From Kutzneria kofuensis (lineage in GTDB: Bacteria > Actinomycetota > Actinomycetes > Mycobacteriales > Pseudonocardiaceae): 64,000 nt of DNA. Shown in pieces: positions 8,563 to 16,237 of this stretch (its first letter is position 1; every line of letters starts with the position of its first letter). The DNA is taken from the NCBI RefSeq assembly GCF_014203355.1, contig NZ_JACHIR010000005.1, positions 113,352 through 177,351 on the forward strand, written 5' to 3'. The position numbers and the translations under genes were made by a program. Below the pieces are notes generated by a model. It saw nothing but the letters and a program-made list of their open reading frames with translations, was not told the DNA's origin and made no database searches.

Positions 8563-10686
8563 ATGTCGTCGCGCATCGCGTGCAGCCGTCGGCTGGGCAA
8601 TGTCGATGTCGACTCCGCGCCGTTCGTGGGTCGGTCCCGCGAGCAGGCGCAGGCCAAGCGGCTGCTGGGCAAGGCTCGGTTGCTGACGTTCACCGGGACG
8701 CCCGGCGTCGGCAAGTCGCGGTTGGCCCGCCACGTGGCCAGGCAGGTGAATCGCCGGTTCGCCGACGGGACGTGGCTGGTCGACCTGGCCGCGCTGCAGA
8801 CCGGAGAGCTGTTGCCGGAGACAGTTCTGAACGCGCTCGAAGTCCACGGAGTCTCGGGTGGGCAGCCGCTGGCGTCGCTCATCGACCACTTGGCGGACAA
8901 GCGCCTGCTGCTGGTGCTCGACAACTGCGAGCACCTGCTCGATGCCTGCGCCGAGTTGGTGGACACCTTGTTGGCGGCGGCTCCCCGACTGCGGATCCTG
9001 GTCACCAGTCGTCAGGCGCTCAACATGTACGGGGAGCGCATTATGACGGTGCCGTCCCTGTCGCTGCCCGAGGAGCCCGACCATCCGTGGCGGCAGGGGG
9101 ACGGGCACTGCGAAGCGGTGGAGCTGTTCACGCTGCGGGCGGCGGAGGTCCGGCCCGGCTTCGTCGTGGCCGAGGACAACTGGTCGCTGGTGGCGCGGAT
9201 CTGCCGGCGGTTGGAAGGCATTCCCCTGGCGATCGAACTCGCGGCCGCATGGCTGACCACGAAGTCGGTGGCGGAGATCTCGGTGGGACTCGACCACCGG
9301 TTCGGGCTGCTGAAGGTGGCGTGGCCGTCCGAGACGCTCGATGAGCGTCGCCCCTTTCCTCGACACCAGACACTGCGCGCCACGGTCGAATGGAGCTACA
9401 GCCAGTGCTCCTGGCAGGAGCAGACGTTGTGGGTCCGGCTGTCGGTGTTCGCCGACGGGTTCGATCTCGACGCCGCCGAGATCTGCGGTGACGCCCTGCT
9501 GCCCGCCGACGATCTCCTCGATGTCGTGGACGGGCTGATCGTGAAGTCCGTGGTGTCCCGGTGTGTGCGGGCGGGAACGGTGCGGTTCAGGCTGCCGGAG
9601 ATGGTCCGCCAGTACGGCCACGCGATGTTGGACGCGAGCGGCCAGGACGTCCGACTGCACCGTACGCACCGCGACCACTACCTGAACCTGGCCGAGCGGG
9701 CCGACGCCGAGTGGTTCGGTCCGCGGCAGGGCAGGTGGCTGGAGCTGGTTCGGCTCGAACACGCGAACCTGCGAGCGGCGCTCGAATTCAGCCTCGTCAC
9801 GCCGGGCGAGGCGGGGTTCGGGCTGCGCATCGCCGGCGCACTGTGGTTCTACTGGCTCGGCTGCGGCCTGCTCCGGGAGGGCCGGCACTGGCTCAACCGG
9901 GCGCTGCCACTGGCGCCGACCGGCGACCGGGAGCGGGCGAAGGCGCTGTGGGCAGACGGCTTTCTGTCCGCGTTGCAGGGCGAGGCCGACCCGGCCCTGC
10001 AGAGGCTGGCGCGCTCGTCGGAGCTCGCGTGTCAGGTCGGCGACGAGTCCCTGCTGGCGGGCGTGTCCTACGTTCGCGGGATCGTCAGCTACCTGAGCAA
10101 CGACCAGTCGGGCGCGGTTGCCCACCTCGAAGAGACGCTGCGTCATGAGCGGGCCTGTGGCGAGGCCAGTGCGTGCACAGTGCTGAGCCGGGCGGTGCTG
10201 GCTCTTGCCTGCGCCCTGGTGGGCGACACCGACCGGGCCGCCTCGCTGTGCGAGGACGCCATCGCGGTGTGCCGGGCCCACCGGGACAAGTGGGTGCTGT
10301 CCTGGGTGCTGGCTGCGGCCGCGATGGTCTCGTGGAGCTGTGGAGACGTCCACGCGACGGACCAGCGGGCGCGCAACGGTCTACGGCGGAAGATGGTCTT
10401 CAGAGATCGCATCGGCAGCGCGCAGTGCGTGGAGTTGCTCGCGTGGACCGCGCTGGTCGACGGCGACGCTCGACGCGCGGCCACGCTGCTCGGCGCGGCG
10501 CGGAGCATGTGGGATGTGGAAGGCAAGCGCCTGTTCGGGTTCAGCACCTACCTGGCGTGGCACGACGAGTGCGTGGCGGGGGTCCGCGAGCTGCTCGGAG
10601 ACCAGCTGTTCGAGGTCGCCTTCCGGCAGGGCACCCAGCTCGCCTTCGACCAGGCCGTGCGCGAGGCGCTGGCGAAACCGAGGTGA
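8563..10686 (+). CDS. STAND (NB-ARC) ATPase regulator lacking a DNA-binding domain
   Basis: A 707-residue STAND-class ATPase related to the AfsR/LuxR family regulators. The P-loop GTPGVGKSRLA is at about residues 45-55, followed by LLLVLDNCEHLLDAC (Walker B), a sensor region LVTSRQALNMYGE, and C-terminal TPR-like helices. It is clearly a paralogue of the product of 12134-14494, which ends in a LuxR helix-turn-helix; this one stops just before that domain (ALAKPR, stop). There is no room for a lost domain, because the convergent solute-binding gene ends 10 bp downstream. ATG 8563 is chosen because the conserved AFVGR region follows soon after; no good Shine-Dalgarno is seen. It may be a signal-sensing partner or a degenerate regulator. 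Confidence 0.85.
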   Translation: MSSRIACSRRLGNVDVDSAPFVGRSREQAQAKRLLGKARLLTFTGTPGVGKSRLARHVARQVNRRFADGTWLVDLAALQTGELLPETVLNALEVHGVSGGQPLASLIDHLADKRLLLVLDNCEHLLDACAELVDTLLAAAPRLRILVTSRQALNMYGERIMTVPSLSLPEEPDHPWRQGDGHCEAVELFTLRAAEVRPGFVVAEDNWSLVARICRRLEGIPLAIELAAAWLTTKSVAEISVGLDHRFGLLKVAWPSETLDERRPFPRHQTLRATVEWSYSQCSWQEQTLWVRLSVFADGFDLDAAEICGDALLPADDLLDVVDGLIVKSVVSRCVRAGTVRFRLPEMVRQYGHAMLDASGQDVRLHRTHRDHYLNLAERADAEWFGPRQGRWLELVRLEHANLRAALEFSLVTPGEAGFGLRIAGALWFYWLGCGLLREGRHWLNRALPLAPTGDRERAKALWADGFLSALQGEADPALQRLARSSELACQVGDESLLAGVSYVRGIVSYLSNDQSGAVAHLEETLRHERACGEASACTVLSRAVLALACALVGDTDRAASLCEDAIAVCRAHRDKWVLSWVLAAAAMVSWSCGDVHATDQRARNGLRRKMVFRDRIGSAQCVELLAWTALVDGDARRAATLLGAARSMWDVEGKRLFGFSTYLAWHDECVAGVRELLGDQLFEVAFRQGTQLAFDQAVREALAKPR

Positions 10687-10696
10687 GGCCGGGCCG

Positions 10697-12043
10697 TCAT
10701 CCGCCCCGGCGCTTCGCCGCGACCTTCGCCGCGAGGGCCTGCCCGGTGTCCAGTGCGGCATCCACCGTGACCCGACCGGCGATCGCCGAACTGACTTGTT
10801 GGGAGACCTGGGTTCCCAGGTCGGTGAACTCCGGAATGTCGACGAACCCGATGCCGCTCGTCGGCCGTGGCTGCACGCTCGTGTCACGCGGCGTAGCGCC
10901 CCTGATGGCCGCTTCCGCCTGCGCGCCAAACGGCGCGGTGGACACGCGGCACTCGGGGCGCTGGTAGGTCGACGCGCGCTTGCCGGACGGCACGCGGGAC
11001 CAGCCGAGGCTGGCGCCCACCAGCCCTTCGTAGTCCTTGCCGCACGCCCAGGAGATGAACTTCCACGCCGAGTCCTGTTTCCCGCTGGCCTTCTCGATGG
11101 CGAACGCCCAGGTGTAGAGCCAACCGGAGCTGGCGGTGCGGACGACGGGCGCCTGCGCGTAGCCGAGTTTGCCGGCCACCGGCGAGTCCTTCGCCTCCAG
11201 CAGGCCGGCGGCCGCGGTGGAGTCGTACCAGATGGCGACCCTGCCCTGGGTCATGTCGTTGAGGCATTCGGTGAAGCCGGCCTGGGGGGCGCCGATCTCG
11301 CCGTGGTCCCGGACCAGGTCCACGTAGAACCTGGTCGCCCGCTTGAACTCCGGGGCGTTGACCTGCGCCCGCCAGTCCTGGGTGAACCAGGTCCCGCCGA
11401 AGGTGTTGACCACGGTGGTGAGCACACCGGCGAGCTCACCCCAGCCGGGCTGTCCACGCAGGCAGATGCCCCGCATGCCGGGCAGTGCGCCGTCGGCCTT
11501 GGCCGCCAGCTCCGCGACCTGCTGCCACGTCGGCCTGTCGGGCATGGTCAGTCCCCTGGCCGCGAACACGTCCTTGCGGTACATCACGAACGAGGACTCG
11601 CCGTAGAACGGTTCGGCGTACATCGTGCCGTCCGCGCCGGTCAGCGACTGGCGCATCGACTCGATGACATCGCCCTGGTCGAAGCCGGTGTCCCTGGGGA
11701 GGAACCGATCCAGTGGGGTCAGCCACCCGTTCTTGGCCCAGATCGGTGTCTCGTAGTTGCTGATGGTCGCGACGTCGTACTGGCCGGCCTGGCTGGAGAA
11801 CTCCTCGCTGATCTTGTCTCGCACGTCGTTCTCGGGCAGCAGCGTGTAGTTGACCCTGATGCCGGTCTTCCTGGTGAAAGCGTCCGCGGTCAGCTTCACC
11901 AGATCCTTCATCTGAGGGTTGTTCACCATCAGGACATTGATCGACGAGTCGTCCGTCGGGTCCCCGCCGCACGCCGCCAGTCCGCTCACGGCGAGCGCCG
12001 CGACGGCCGCGCGCACGGCCAGACGCGCATGCAATGCCACCAT
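10697..12043 (-). CDS. ABC transporter sugar-binding lipoprotein (orphan)
   Basis: A family 1 extracellular solute-binding lipoprotein of about 448 residues that would capture a sugar or polyol at the outer face of the membrane. The signal peptide ends in the lipobox LAAC, followed by GGDPTDDSS. The mature part has the SBP_bac_1 pattern: NVLMVNNPQMKDL, ISNYETPIWAKNGWL, MYAEPFYGESSFVMYRKDVF and KDSAWKF-like C-terminal sequence. ATG 12043 has AAGGTGGG upstream; the earlier TTG 12064 is less likely. No permease or ATPase gene is adjacent, and the gene lies between two STAND regulators that face it from both sides. It may be a sensor partner or use permeases encoded elsewhere. Confidence 0.88.
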   Translation of the reverse strand: MVALHARLAVRAAVAALAVSGLAACGGDPTDDSSINVLMVNNPQMKDLVKLTADAFTRKTGIRVNYTLLPENDVRDKISEEFSSQAGQYDVATISNYETPIWAKNGWLTPLDRFLPRDTGFDQGDVIESMRQSLTGADGTMYAEPFYGESSFVMYRKDVFAARGLTMPDRPTWQQVAELAAKADGALPGMRGICLRGQPGWGELAGVLTTVVNTFGGTWFTQDWRAQVNAPEFKRATRFYVDLVRDHGEIGAPQAGFTECLNDMTQGRVAIWYDSTAAAGLLEAKDSPVAGKLGYAQAPVVRTASSGWLYTWAFAIEKASGKQDSAWKFISWACGKDYEGLVGASLGWSRVPSGKRASTYQRPECRVSTAPFGAQAEAAIRGATPRDTSVQPRPTSGIGFVDIPEFTDLGTQVSQQVSSAIAGRVTVDAALDTGQALAAKVAAKRRGG

Positions 12044-12133
12044 CGATCCCACCTTCTCGATCAAGTGTCGACTGGTCGAAAGGCCTTCCCGGCACCGCCT
12101 CCCCCGCCGCGAACTCTCTACTATGGCCTAGTT

Positions 12134-14494
12134 ATGGGCCGATCCCCAGTGCCTGTGGCGGCGACGAACCTCACCGCGGACGTGACCAGCTTTGTCGGTC
12201 GCCGACGCGAACTGGCCCAGGTCAAGCAGTACTTGTCCGCCTCACGGCTGGTCACGTTGACCGGGGTCGGCGGGGTCGGCAAGTCCCGATTGGCGGTGCG
12301 GACGGCCGCCGGTGTGCGGCGGGCCTTTCCGGACGGGACATGGTTGGTCGAGTTGGCCCAGCTGCAGGACCCCGGACTGTTGGTGCAGACGGTGGCGAGC
12401 ACGTTGGGCCTGCGGGACCAGTCAGCCCGACCGCCGTTGGTCGTGTTGGCCGAGTACCTGGCCAATCGGCGTCTACTGCTGGTATTGGACAACTGCGAGC
12501 ACCTGCTGGCTTCGTGCGGGCAACTGGTGCACGCGTTGCTCGCCGCCTGCCCGAAACTGTGCGTGCTGGCCACCAGCCGGGAACCGCTGGGCATCTCCGG
12601 CGAGATCGCCTGGCCGGTGCCGGCGCTGTCGGTGCCTGATCTGGCCGAACGACGGCCCAAGCGCGAATGGTCCCGGTACGAGGCCGTGACGCTGTTCGCC
12701 GACCGCGCCGTCGCGACGGTTCCGGAGTTCCGTCTCACCGCGGACAACTACGTCGCGGTGGCCGGAATCTGCCGCCAGCTGGACGGGATTCCGCTGGCGA
12801 TAGAGCTGGCCGCGGTGCGACTGCGGGTCCTCACACCCCAGCAGATCCTGGACCGGCTGACCGATCGGTACGCGCTGCTGACCGGCGGCAGCCGGGACAA
12901 GGCGTCACGGCATCAGACTCTGCGCAGCTGCATCGAGTGGAGCTTCGAGCTCTGCTCGGCGGACGAGCGGTTGCTCTGGAGCCGGCTGTCGGTCTTCACG
13001 GGCAGCTTCGACCTGGACGCCGTCGAAGGTGTCTGCTCCGGCGACGGCCTGATCAAGGACGACATGCTGGAGTTGGTCGCCGGCCTGGTCGACAAGTCGA
13101 TCGTGGCCACCGACAAGCATGACGCGGACCTGCGCTACCGGCTGCTCGACACGATCAGGGACTTCGGATTGCAGGAACTTCGCGCCCGTGGCGAGGAGAC
13201 GCGGCTGCGGCGACGGCATCGCGACTGGTACGACGAGTTGCTGCTGCGAGCCGAACGCGAGTGGATCAGCCCACGGCAGGAGTACTGGCTCGGCCGGTTG
13301 AACCGGGAGCACCCGAACATCCGGTCCGCGCTGCAGTTCTGCCTCACCGAGCCGGGCGAGGCGGAATCCGCGTTGCGCATGGCCGTGTGCCCCTGGCGCT
13401 TCTACTGGTGGTCCCCCGGCCGGTTCAGCGAGGGCAGGCGCTGGCTCGACCAGGCCCTGGCCCAAGCAACGCAGCCGAGCGTGCACCGCGCCTGGGCGCT
13501 GCTGTTCAACAGCCAGTTGGCCGTCGTCCAGGGCGACTTCGACACCGGCAGAGCCCTGCTCGCCGAAGGCAAGGCGCTCGCGGAGCGGCTGGGCGACGCC
13601 GACAGCCTCGGCCGGCTCGGCTACGCCACGGCTCACCTCGCGCTGTGGGCCGGCGATGTCCCGGCCTCGATCGTGGCCTACGAACAGGCGCTCGCGGCCG
13701 GTTCCTCGGACCTGAGTCTGCGAGTCGACACCCTGCACGCCCTCCTGGTGGCCGTGGCCGTCGCCGGTGACGCGCAGCGCGCGCGGACGTGCCACCAGGA
13801 GGTCCTGAGCATCACCGAGCCCAACGGGGAACGCCGGCACCGGTCGCACTCGCGGTGGGCTTTCGGGCTGTCCGCCTGGCAGCAGGGCGATCTGCGCCGG
13901 GCGGCCGAACTGCAACACCAGAGCCTCCGGCTCAAGCACGGGCTGAACGACGTCCAAGGCACGGCATTCTGCCTGGAGGCGCTGGCGTGCGTCGCCGCCG
14001 CGGACCACCGCGAGCGAAGGGCCGCGACTCTGCTCGGCGCCGCCGAGATGTTGTGGCGGTCCATGGGTACTTCCCTGGCTCCGTTGCGGCCCGTCTTCGA
14101 CTACCACCAGGACTGCGTGCGACGCGCCCGTCGCGCGCTCGGCGAGAAGAACTACCAGGCGGCCTTTCACGCTGGTGGCAGGCTGACGCTCGACGAGATG
14201 GTGGCCTACGCCCTTGAGGAACGTCCGGAGCCGACGTCGGCATTGCCCGCCCAGGGACCGACACCACTGACCGCACGCGAACAGCAGGTGGCCGAGCTCA
14301 TCGCCCGGGGGGCGAGCAACAAGGAGATCGCGCACGCGCTCGTCATCAGCCAGCGCATGGCCGAGAACCATGTGGAGCACATCCTGGCCAAACTCGGTGT
14401 CACCTCGCGCATCCAGATCATGGCCTGGTTCCGCGAACAGCAGTCTGTGTCGCGGTCACCGGCGACGGGAGACGCGCCGCCGTCGAGTCAGTGA
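12134..14494 (+). CDS. STAND ATPase / LuxR-type transcriptional regulator
   Basis: A 786-residue regulator with an NB-ARC-like ATPase (P-loop GVGGVGKSRLA at about residues 43-53, LLLVLDNCEHLLASC as Walker B), a long helical TPR-like region, and a C-terminal LuxR helix-turn-helix (LTAREQQVAELIARG then NKEIAHALVIS) at about residues 710-760. ATG 12134 starts just ahead of the conserved TSFVGRRREL block. It is divergent from the sugar-binding lipoprotein gene, from which only 90 bp separate it, so it may control that gene in response to an unknown ligand. It is paralogous to the protein of 8563-10686. Confidence 0.9.
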   Translation: MGRSPVPVAATNLTADVTSFVGRRRELAQVKQYLSASRLVTLTGVGGVGKSRLAVRTAAGVRRAFPDGTWLVELAQLQDPGLLVQTVASTLGLRDQSARPPLVVLAEYLANRRLLLVLDNCEHLLASCGQLVHALLAACPKLCVLATSREPLGISGEIAWPVPALSVPDLAERRPKREWSRYEAVTLFADRAVATVPEFRLTADNYVAVAGICRQLDGIPLAIELAAVRLRVLTPQQILDRLTDRYALLTGGSRDKASRHQTLRSCIEWSFELCSADERLLWSRLSVFTGSFDLDAVEGVCSGDGLIKDDMLELVAGLVDKSIVATDKHDADLRYRLLDTIRDFGLQELRARGEETRLRRRHRDWYDELLLRAEREWISPRQEYWLGRLNREHPNIRSALQFCLTEPGEAESALRMAVCPWRFYWWSPGRFSEGRRWLDQALAQATQPSVHRAWALLFNSQLAVVQGDFDTGRALLAEGKALAERLGDADSLGRLGYATAHLALWAGDVPASIVAYEQALAAGSSDLSLRVDTLHALLVAVAVAGDAQRARTCHQEVLSITEPNGERRHRSHSRWAFGLSAWQQGDLRRAAELQHQSLRLKHGLNDVQGTAFCLEALACVAAADHRERRAATLLGAAEMLWRSMGTSLAPLRPVFDYHQDCVRRARRALGEKNYQAAFHAGGRLTLDEMVAYALEERPEPTSALPAQGPTPLTAREQQVAELIARGASNKEIAHALVISQRMAENHVEHILAKLGVTSRIQIMAWFREQQSVSRSPATGDAPPSSQ

Positions 14495-14588
14495 CACGAC
14501 CACTGTCGACACGAGCCGAGGCCCGGCGCGCGGAGTTAACTCTTGACGATCCATTTGAGACTTGGCGCGACCGTGCGACCATCTTGTT

Positions 14589-14605
14589 CGTGAATCATCT
14601 TCACG
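14589..14605. promoter_or_regulatory. Small inverted repeat upstream of secreted protein gene
   Basis: CGTGAA (14589-14594) and TTCACG (14600-14605) form a perfect inverted repeat with a 5-base centre. It lies about 100 bp before the ATG at 14704, in a relatively AT-rich intergenic segment. A regulator site is possible; nothing identifies the protein. Confidence 0.35.
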
Positions 14606-14703
14606 TTCGATGGTCGAGGCCGGACCTCGTGGTCATCCATGCGCCAGCGCGTCCACGGCGGCGGACGAACCGCCGCAGACGCGAAGCGCAGTAGGAGGAC
14701 CAC

Positions 14704-15168
14704 ATGAAACCGACCCGCTTACTCGGCGGCATCGTCGCCGTCACCAGCAGCGTGCTCCTGGCAGTCCCCGCCTACGCCGCCAGCGGCCAGGTCGACGGCA
14801 ACATCACCGTGGGCGGCTCGAGCTGCTCGTGGACCAACGCGACCACCAGCGACGTGCCGCCGAACACCCTGACGATCGACCACACCACCGTCCACCCGAG
14901 CTGCAGCGGCAGCATCTCGGCGAGCCTGACCAACGACCCGACGGTCACCTTCGACGACACGGCCGGCACGGCAACCGCGCCCGAGGTCGATGTCAACGGG
15001 ACGGTGCTCGGCATCACCTGCTCGTACAAGGTGACCAGCGTGTCGTTCTCCCGCCAGGGAACGGCGCGGAACTACACCGGCGGCCCTTTCACCGCCAACC
15101 TGAGCAGCGGCGGCGCCCTGTGCCCCGCCTCGGAAACCGTCAACTCCGCCTCGTTGTCCTTCCACTGA
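14704..15168 (+). CDS. Small secreted protein of unknown function with a TTA codon
   Basis: A 154-residue exported protein. Residues 1-25 form a signal peptide (MKPTRLLGG, hydrophobic core, AYAA). The mature part is rich in Ser, Thr, Gly and Asn and contains four Cys (SSCSW, PSCSG, ITCSY, ALCPA), probably two disulfides in a beta-rich fold. I do not recognise the family. The start is secure: AGGAGG lies 7 nt before ATG. Codon 6 (14719-14721) is TTA, the rare leucine codon read by bldA tRNA in streptomycetes and relatives. This suggests that expression is tied to development. It is followed by a hairpin terminator. Confidence 0.8.
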   Translation: MKPTRLLGGIVAVTSSVLLAVPAYAASGQVDGNITVGGSSCSWTNATTSDVPPNTLTIDHTTVHPSCSGSISASLTNDPTVTFDDTAGTATAPEVDVNGTVLGITCSYKVTSVSFSRQGTARNYTGGPFTANLSSGGALCPASETVNSASLSFH

Positions 15169-15180
15169 CCGGTAGCCGCG

Positions 15181-15210
15181 GGGCGACTCCTCTTCACGAG
15201 GGGTCGTCCC
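15181..15210. terminator. Hairpin after small secreted protein gene
   Basis: GGGCGACTCCTC pairs imperfectly with GAGGGGTCGTCCC across a TTCAC loop. It starts 12 bp after the stop codon at 15168. Confidence 0.6.
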
Positions 15211-15269
15211 ACGGCGCGCCGGTATTCGCGATAACGAACCGATACGCGGGCCGGCTAGCGTCGGGCCAC

Positions 15270-15593
15270 ATGCGCAAACTCGCTCTGCTTCTGGTGTTTC
15301 CCTTGCTGCTCGCCACCGGAGTGATCGCCCACGCGGCGACCGGCACCGTGGACTTCTTCGGGGGCACCTACCCCGACCTGAAGAACCCGCCCACGGGCCA
15401 GTGCATCATCACCGCGCCCCCGTTCCCGGGACCGCGCGGCCTCGACAACTACACCAACGCCAAGGTGACGGTCTACGAGAACAACACTTGCACCGCCGCC
15501 GAAAACAGCTGGGTCGTGCAGCCCGGCAAGCACTTCGAGCTCAGCGGCACGTGGTACCCGATCATCTCCATCGTCGCGGTCAAGGTGGGCTGA
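15270..15593 (+). CDS. Small secreted protein of unknown function
   Basis: A 107-residue exported protein. The signal peptide (MRKLALLLVFPLLLATGVIA, then AHAA) leaves a mature part of about 83 residues with two Cys (GQCII and NTCTA), many aromatic residues and TYPDLKNPP near its start. The family is not recognised; it could be a small wall-bound or inhibitory protein. The start ATG has no strong Shine-Dalgarno. A perfect 13-bp hairpin follows the stop by 13 bp, making it a self-contained transcription unit. It lies 100 bp after another small secreted protein, but the two share no obvious sequence. Confidence 0.72.
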   Translation: MRKLALLLVFPLLLATGVIAHAATGTVDFFGGTYPDLKNPPTGQCIITAPPFPGPRGLDNYTNAKVTVYENNTCTAAENSWVVQPGKHFELSGTWYPIISIVAVKVG

Positions 15594-15606
15594 CCCCGAC
15601 AACCGC

Positions 15607-15640
15607 CGCCCCCGCCTCGACCACGTGCGAGGCGGGGGCG
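15607..15640. terminator. Strong hairpin terminator
   Basis: The arm CGCCCCCGCCTCG (15607-15619) is perfectly complementary to CGAGGCGGGGGCG (15628-15640), with an 8-nt loop. It ends the small secreted gene and may also stop transcription from the minus-strand frame to its right. Confidence 0.85.
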
Positions 15641-15666
15641 TTGTCGTTGGTGGACAACGGCGCGGT

Positions 15667-15939
15667 TCACGGTGACCATCCGGCCCATCGGTTGATCAGC
15701 GTGCGCGACGCACAGCGGCGGACGAAGTCCAGGACGAAGCGGTGGCGGCCGCCGTGGCGCGGGCGGTCGAGCGCATCGTCCACGTGGGACGACGCCAGCA
15801 GCTCGACGTCGGCGGTGGCGGCGCGCTGGGCAACGAAGACGACCATCTCGACCGTGCCGCGGCGGCCGCCGGTGCTGCGGGGCAGGGCGGCTTCTCGCGC
15901 CCCGGCCTCACGCGGCCGGCGCGGTTTCAAGTTGAACAT
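15667..15939 (-). CDS. Hypothetical 90-residue protein, uncertain
   Basis: This minus-strand frame has strongly GC-biased third positions, unlike the other open frames in this gap, and reads MFNLKPRRP, then VEMVVFVAQRAATADVELL, ending RWAGWSP. No family is recognised, no membrane segment or signal peptide is present, and no ribosome binding site precedes the ATG at 15939. It begins inside the palindrome 15939-15954. It may be a real small gene, a fragment of a longer decayed one, or chance. The 645-bp gap between the secreted protein and the GH1 gene otherwise holds only the terminator and palindromes. Confidence 0.35.
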   Translation of the reverse strand: MFNLKPRRPREAGAREAALPRSTGGRRGTVEMVVFVAQRAATADVELLASSHVDDALDRPRHGGRHRFVLDFVRRCASRTLINRWAGWSP

Positions 15940-15954
15940 TCGAAGCGCTTCGAA
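15939..15954. promoter_or_regulatory. 16-bp perfect palindrome upstream of GH1
   Basis: TTCGAAGCGCTTCGAA is a perfect palindrome. Its core GAAGCGCTTC resembles a LacI-family operator, related to but different from the CebR boxes at 599 and 784. It lies about 285 bp upstream of the GH1 start. Confidence 0.55.
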
Positions 15955-16048
15955 CACGCCGGGTAACGGCAGGCCGGACCGCGCCGGACCGACGTCCGCC
16001 CCGGCAGGCGGCCAGGGAGACGAGGGCGGTTCTTCCCCATCGCGTGGT

Positions 16049-16057
16049 GAAGCGCTT
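16049..16057. promoter_or_regulatory. GAAGCGCTT site upstream of GH1
   Basis: GAAGCGCTT repeats the core of the palindrome at 15939-15954, now about 180 bp before the GH1 ATG. Two copies of the core suggest a LacI-type repressor controlling the GH1-GH31 operon. Confidence 0.45.
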
Positions 16058-16237
16058 AGATGATCTGACGTGCACGATGGCCCGTCACGGGTTCGGCAAG
16101 GTCGCTGGTCCGCAGAACTTCCCCACTGGTCGGACGGTTGACATGATCCCCTGGTTCATGTCAGCGTCGATGCGCTTCGACGTCCGCTCCGGAGACCGGC
16201 CTTCCCCAAGGGGTTTGCCCAGGAGGTATCGCGCCCC

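Noticed and set aside
10205..12133. Apparent 5' extension of the LuxR-type gene
   Set aside because: It is antisense to the sugar-binding lipoprotein gene; the conserved protein begins at ATG 12134.
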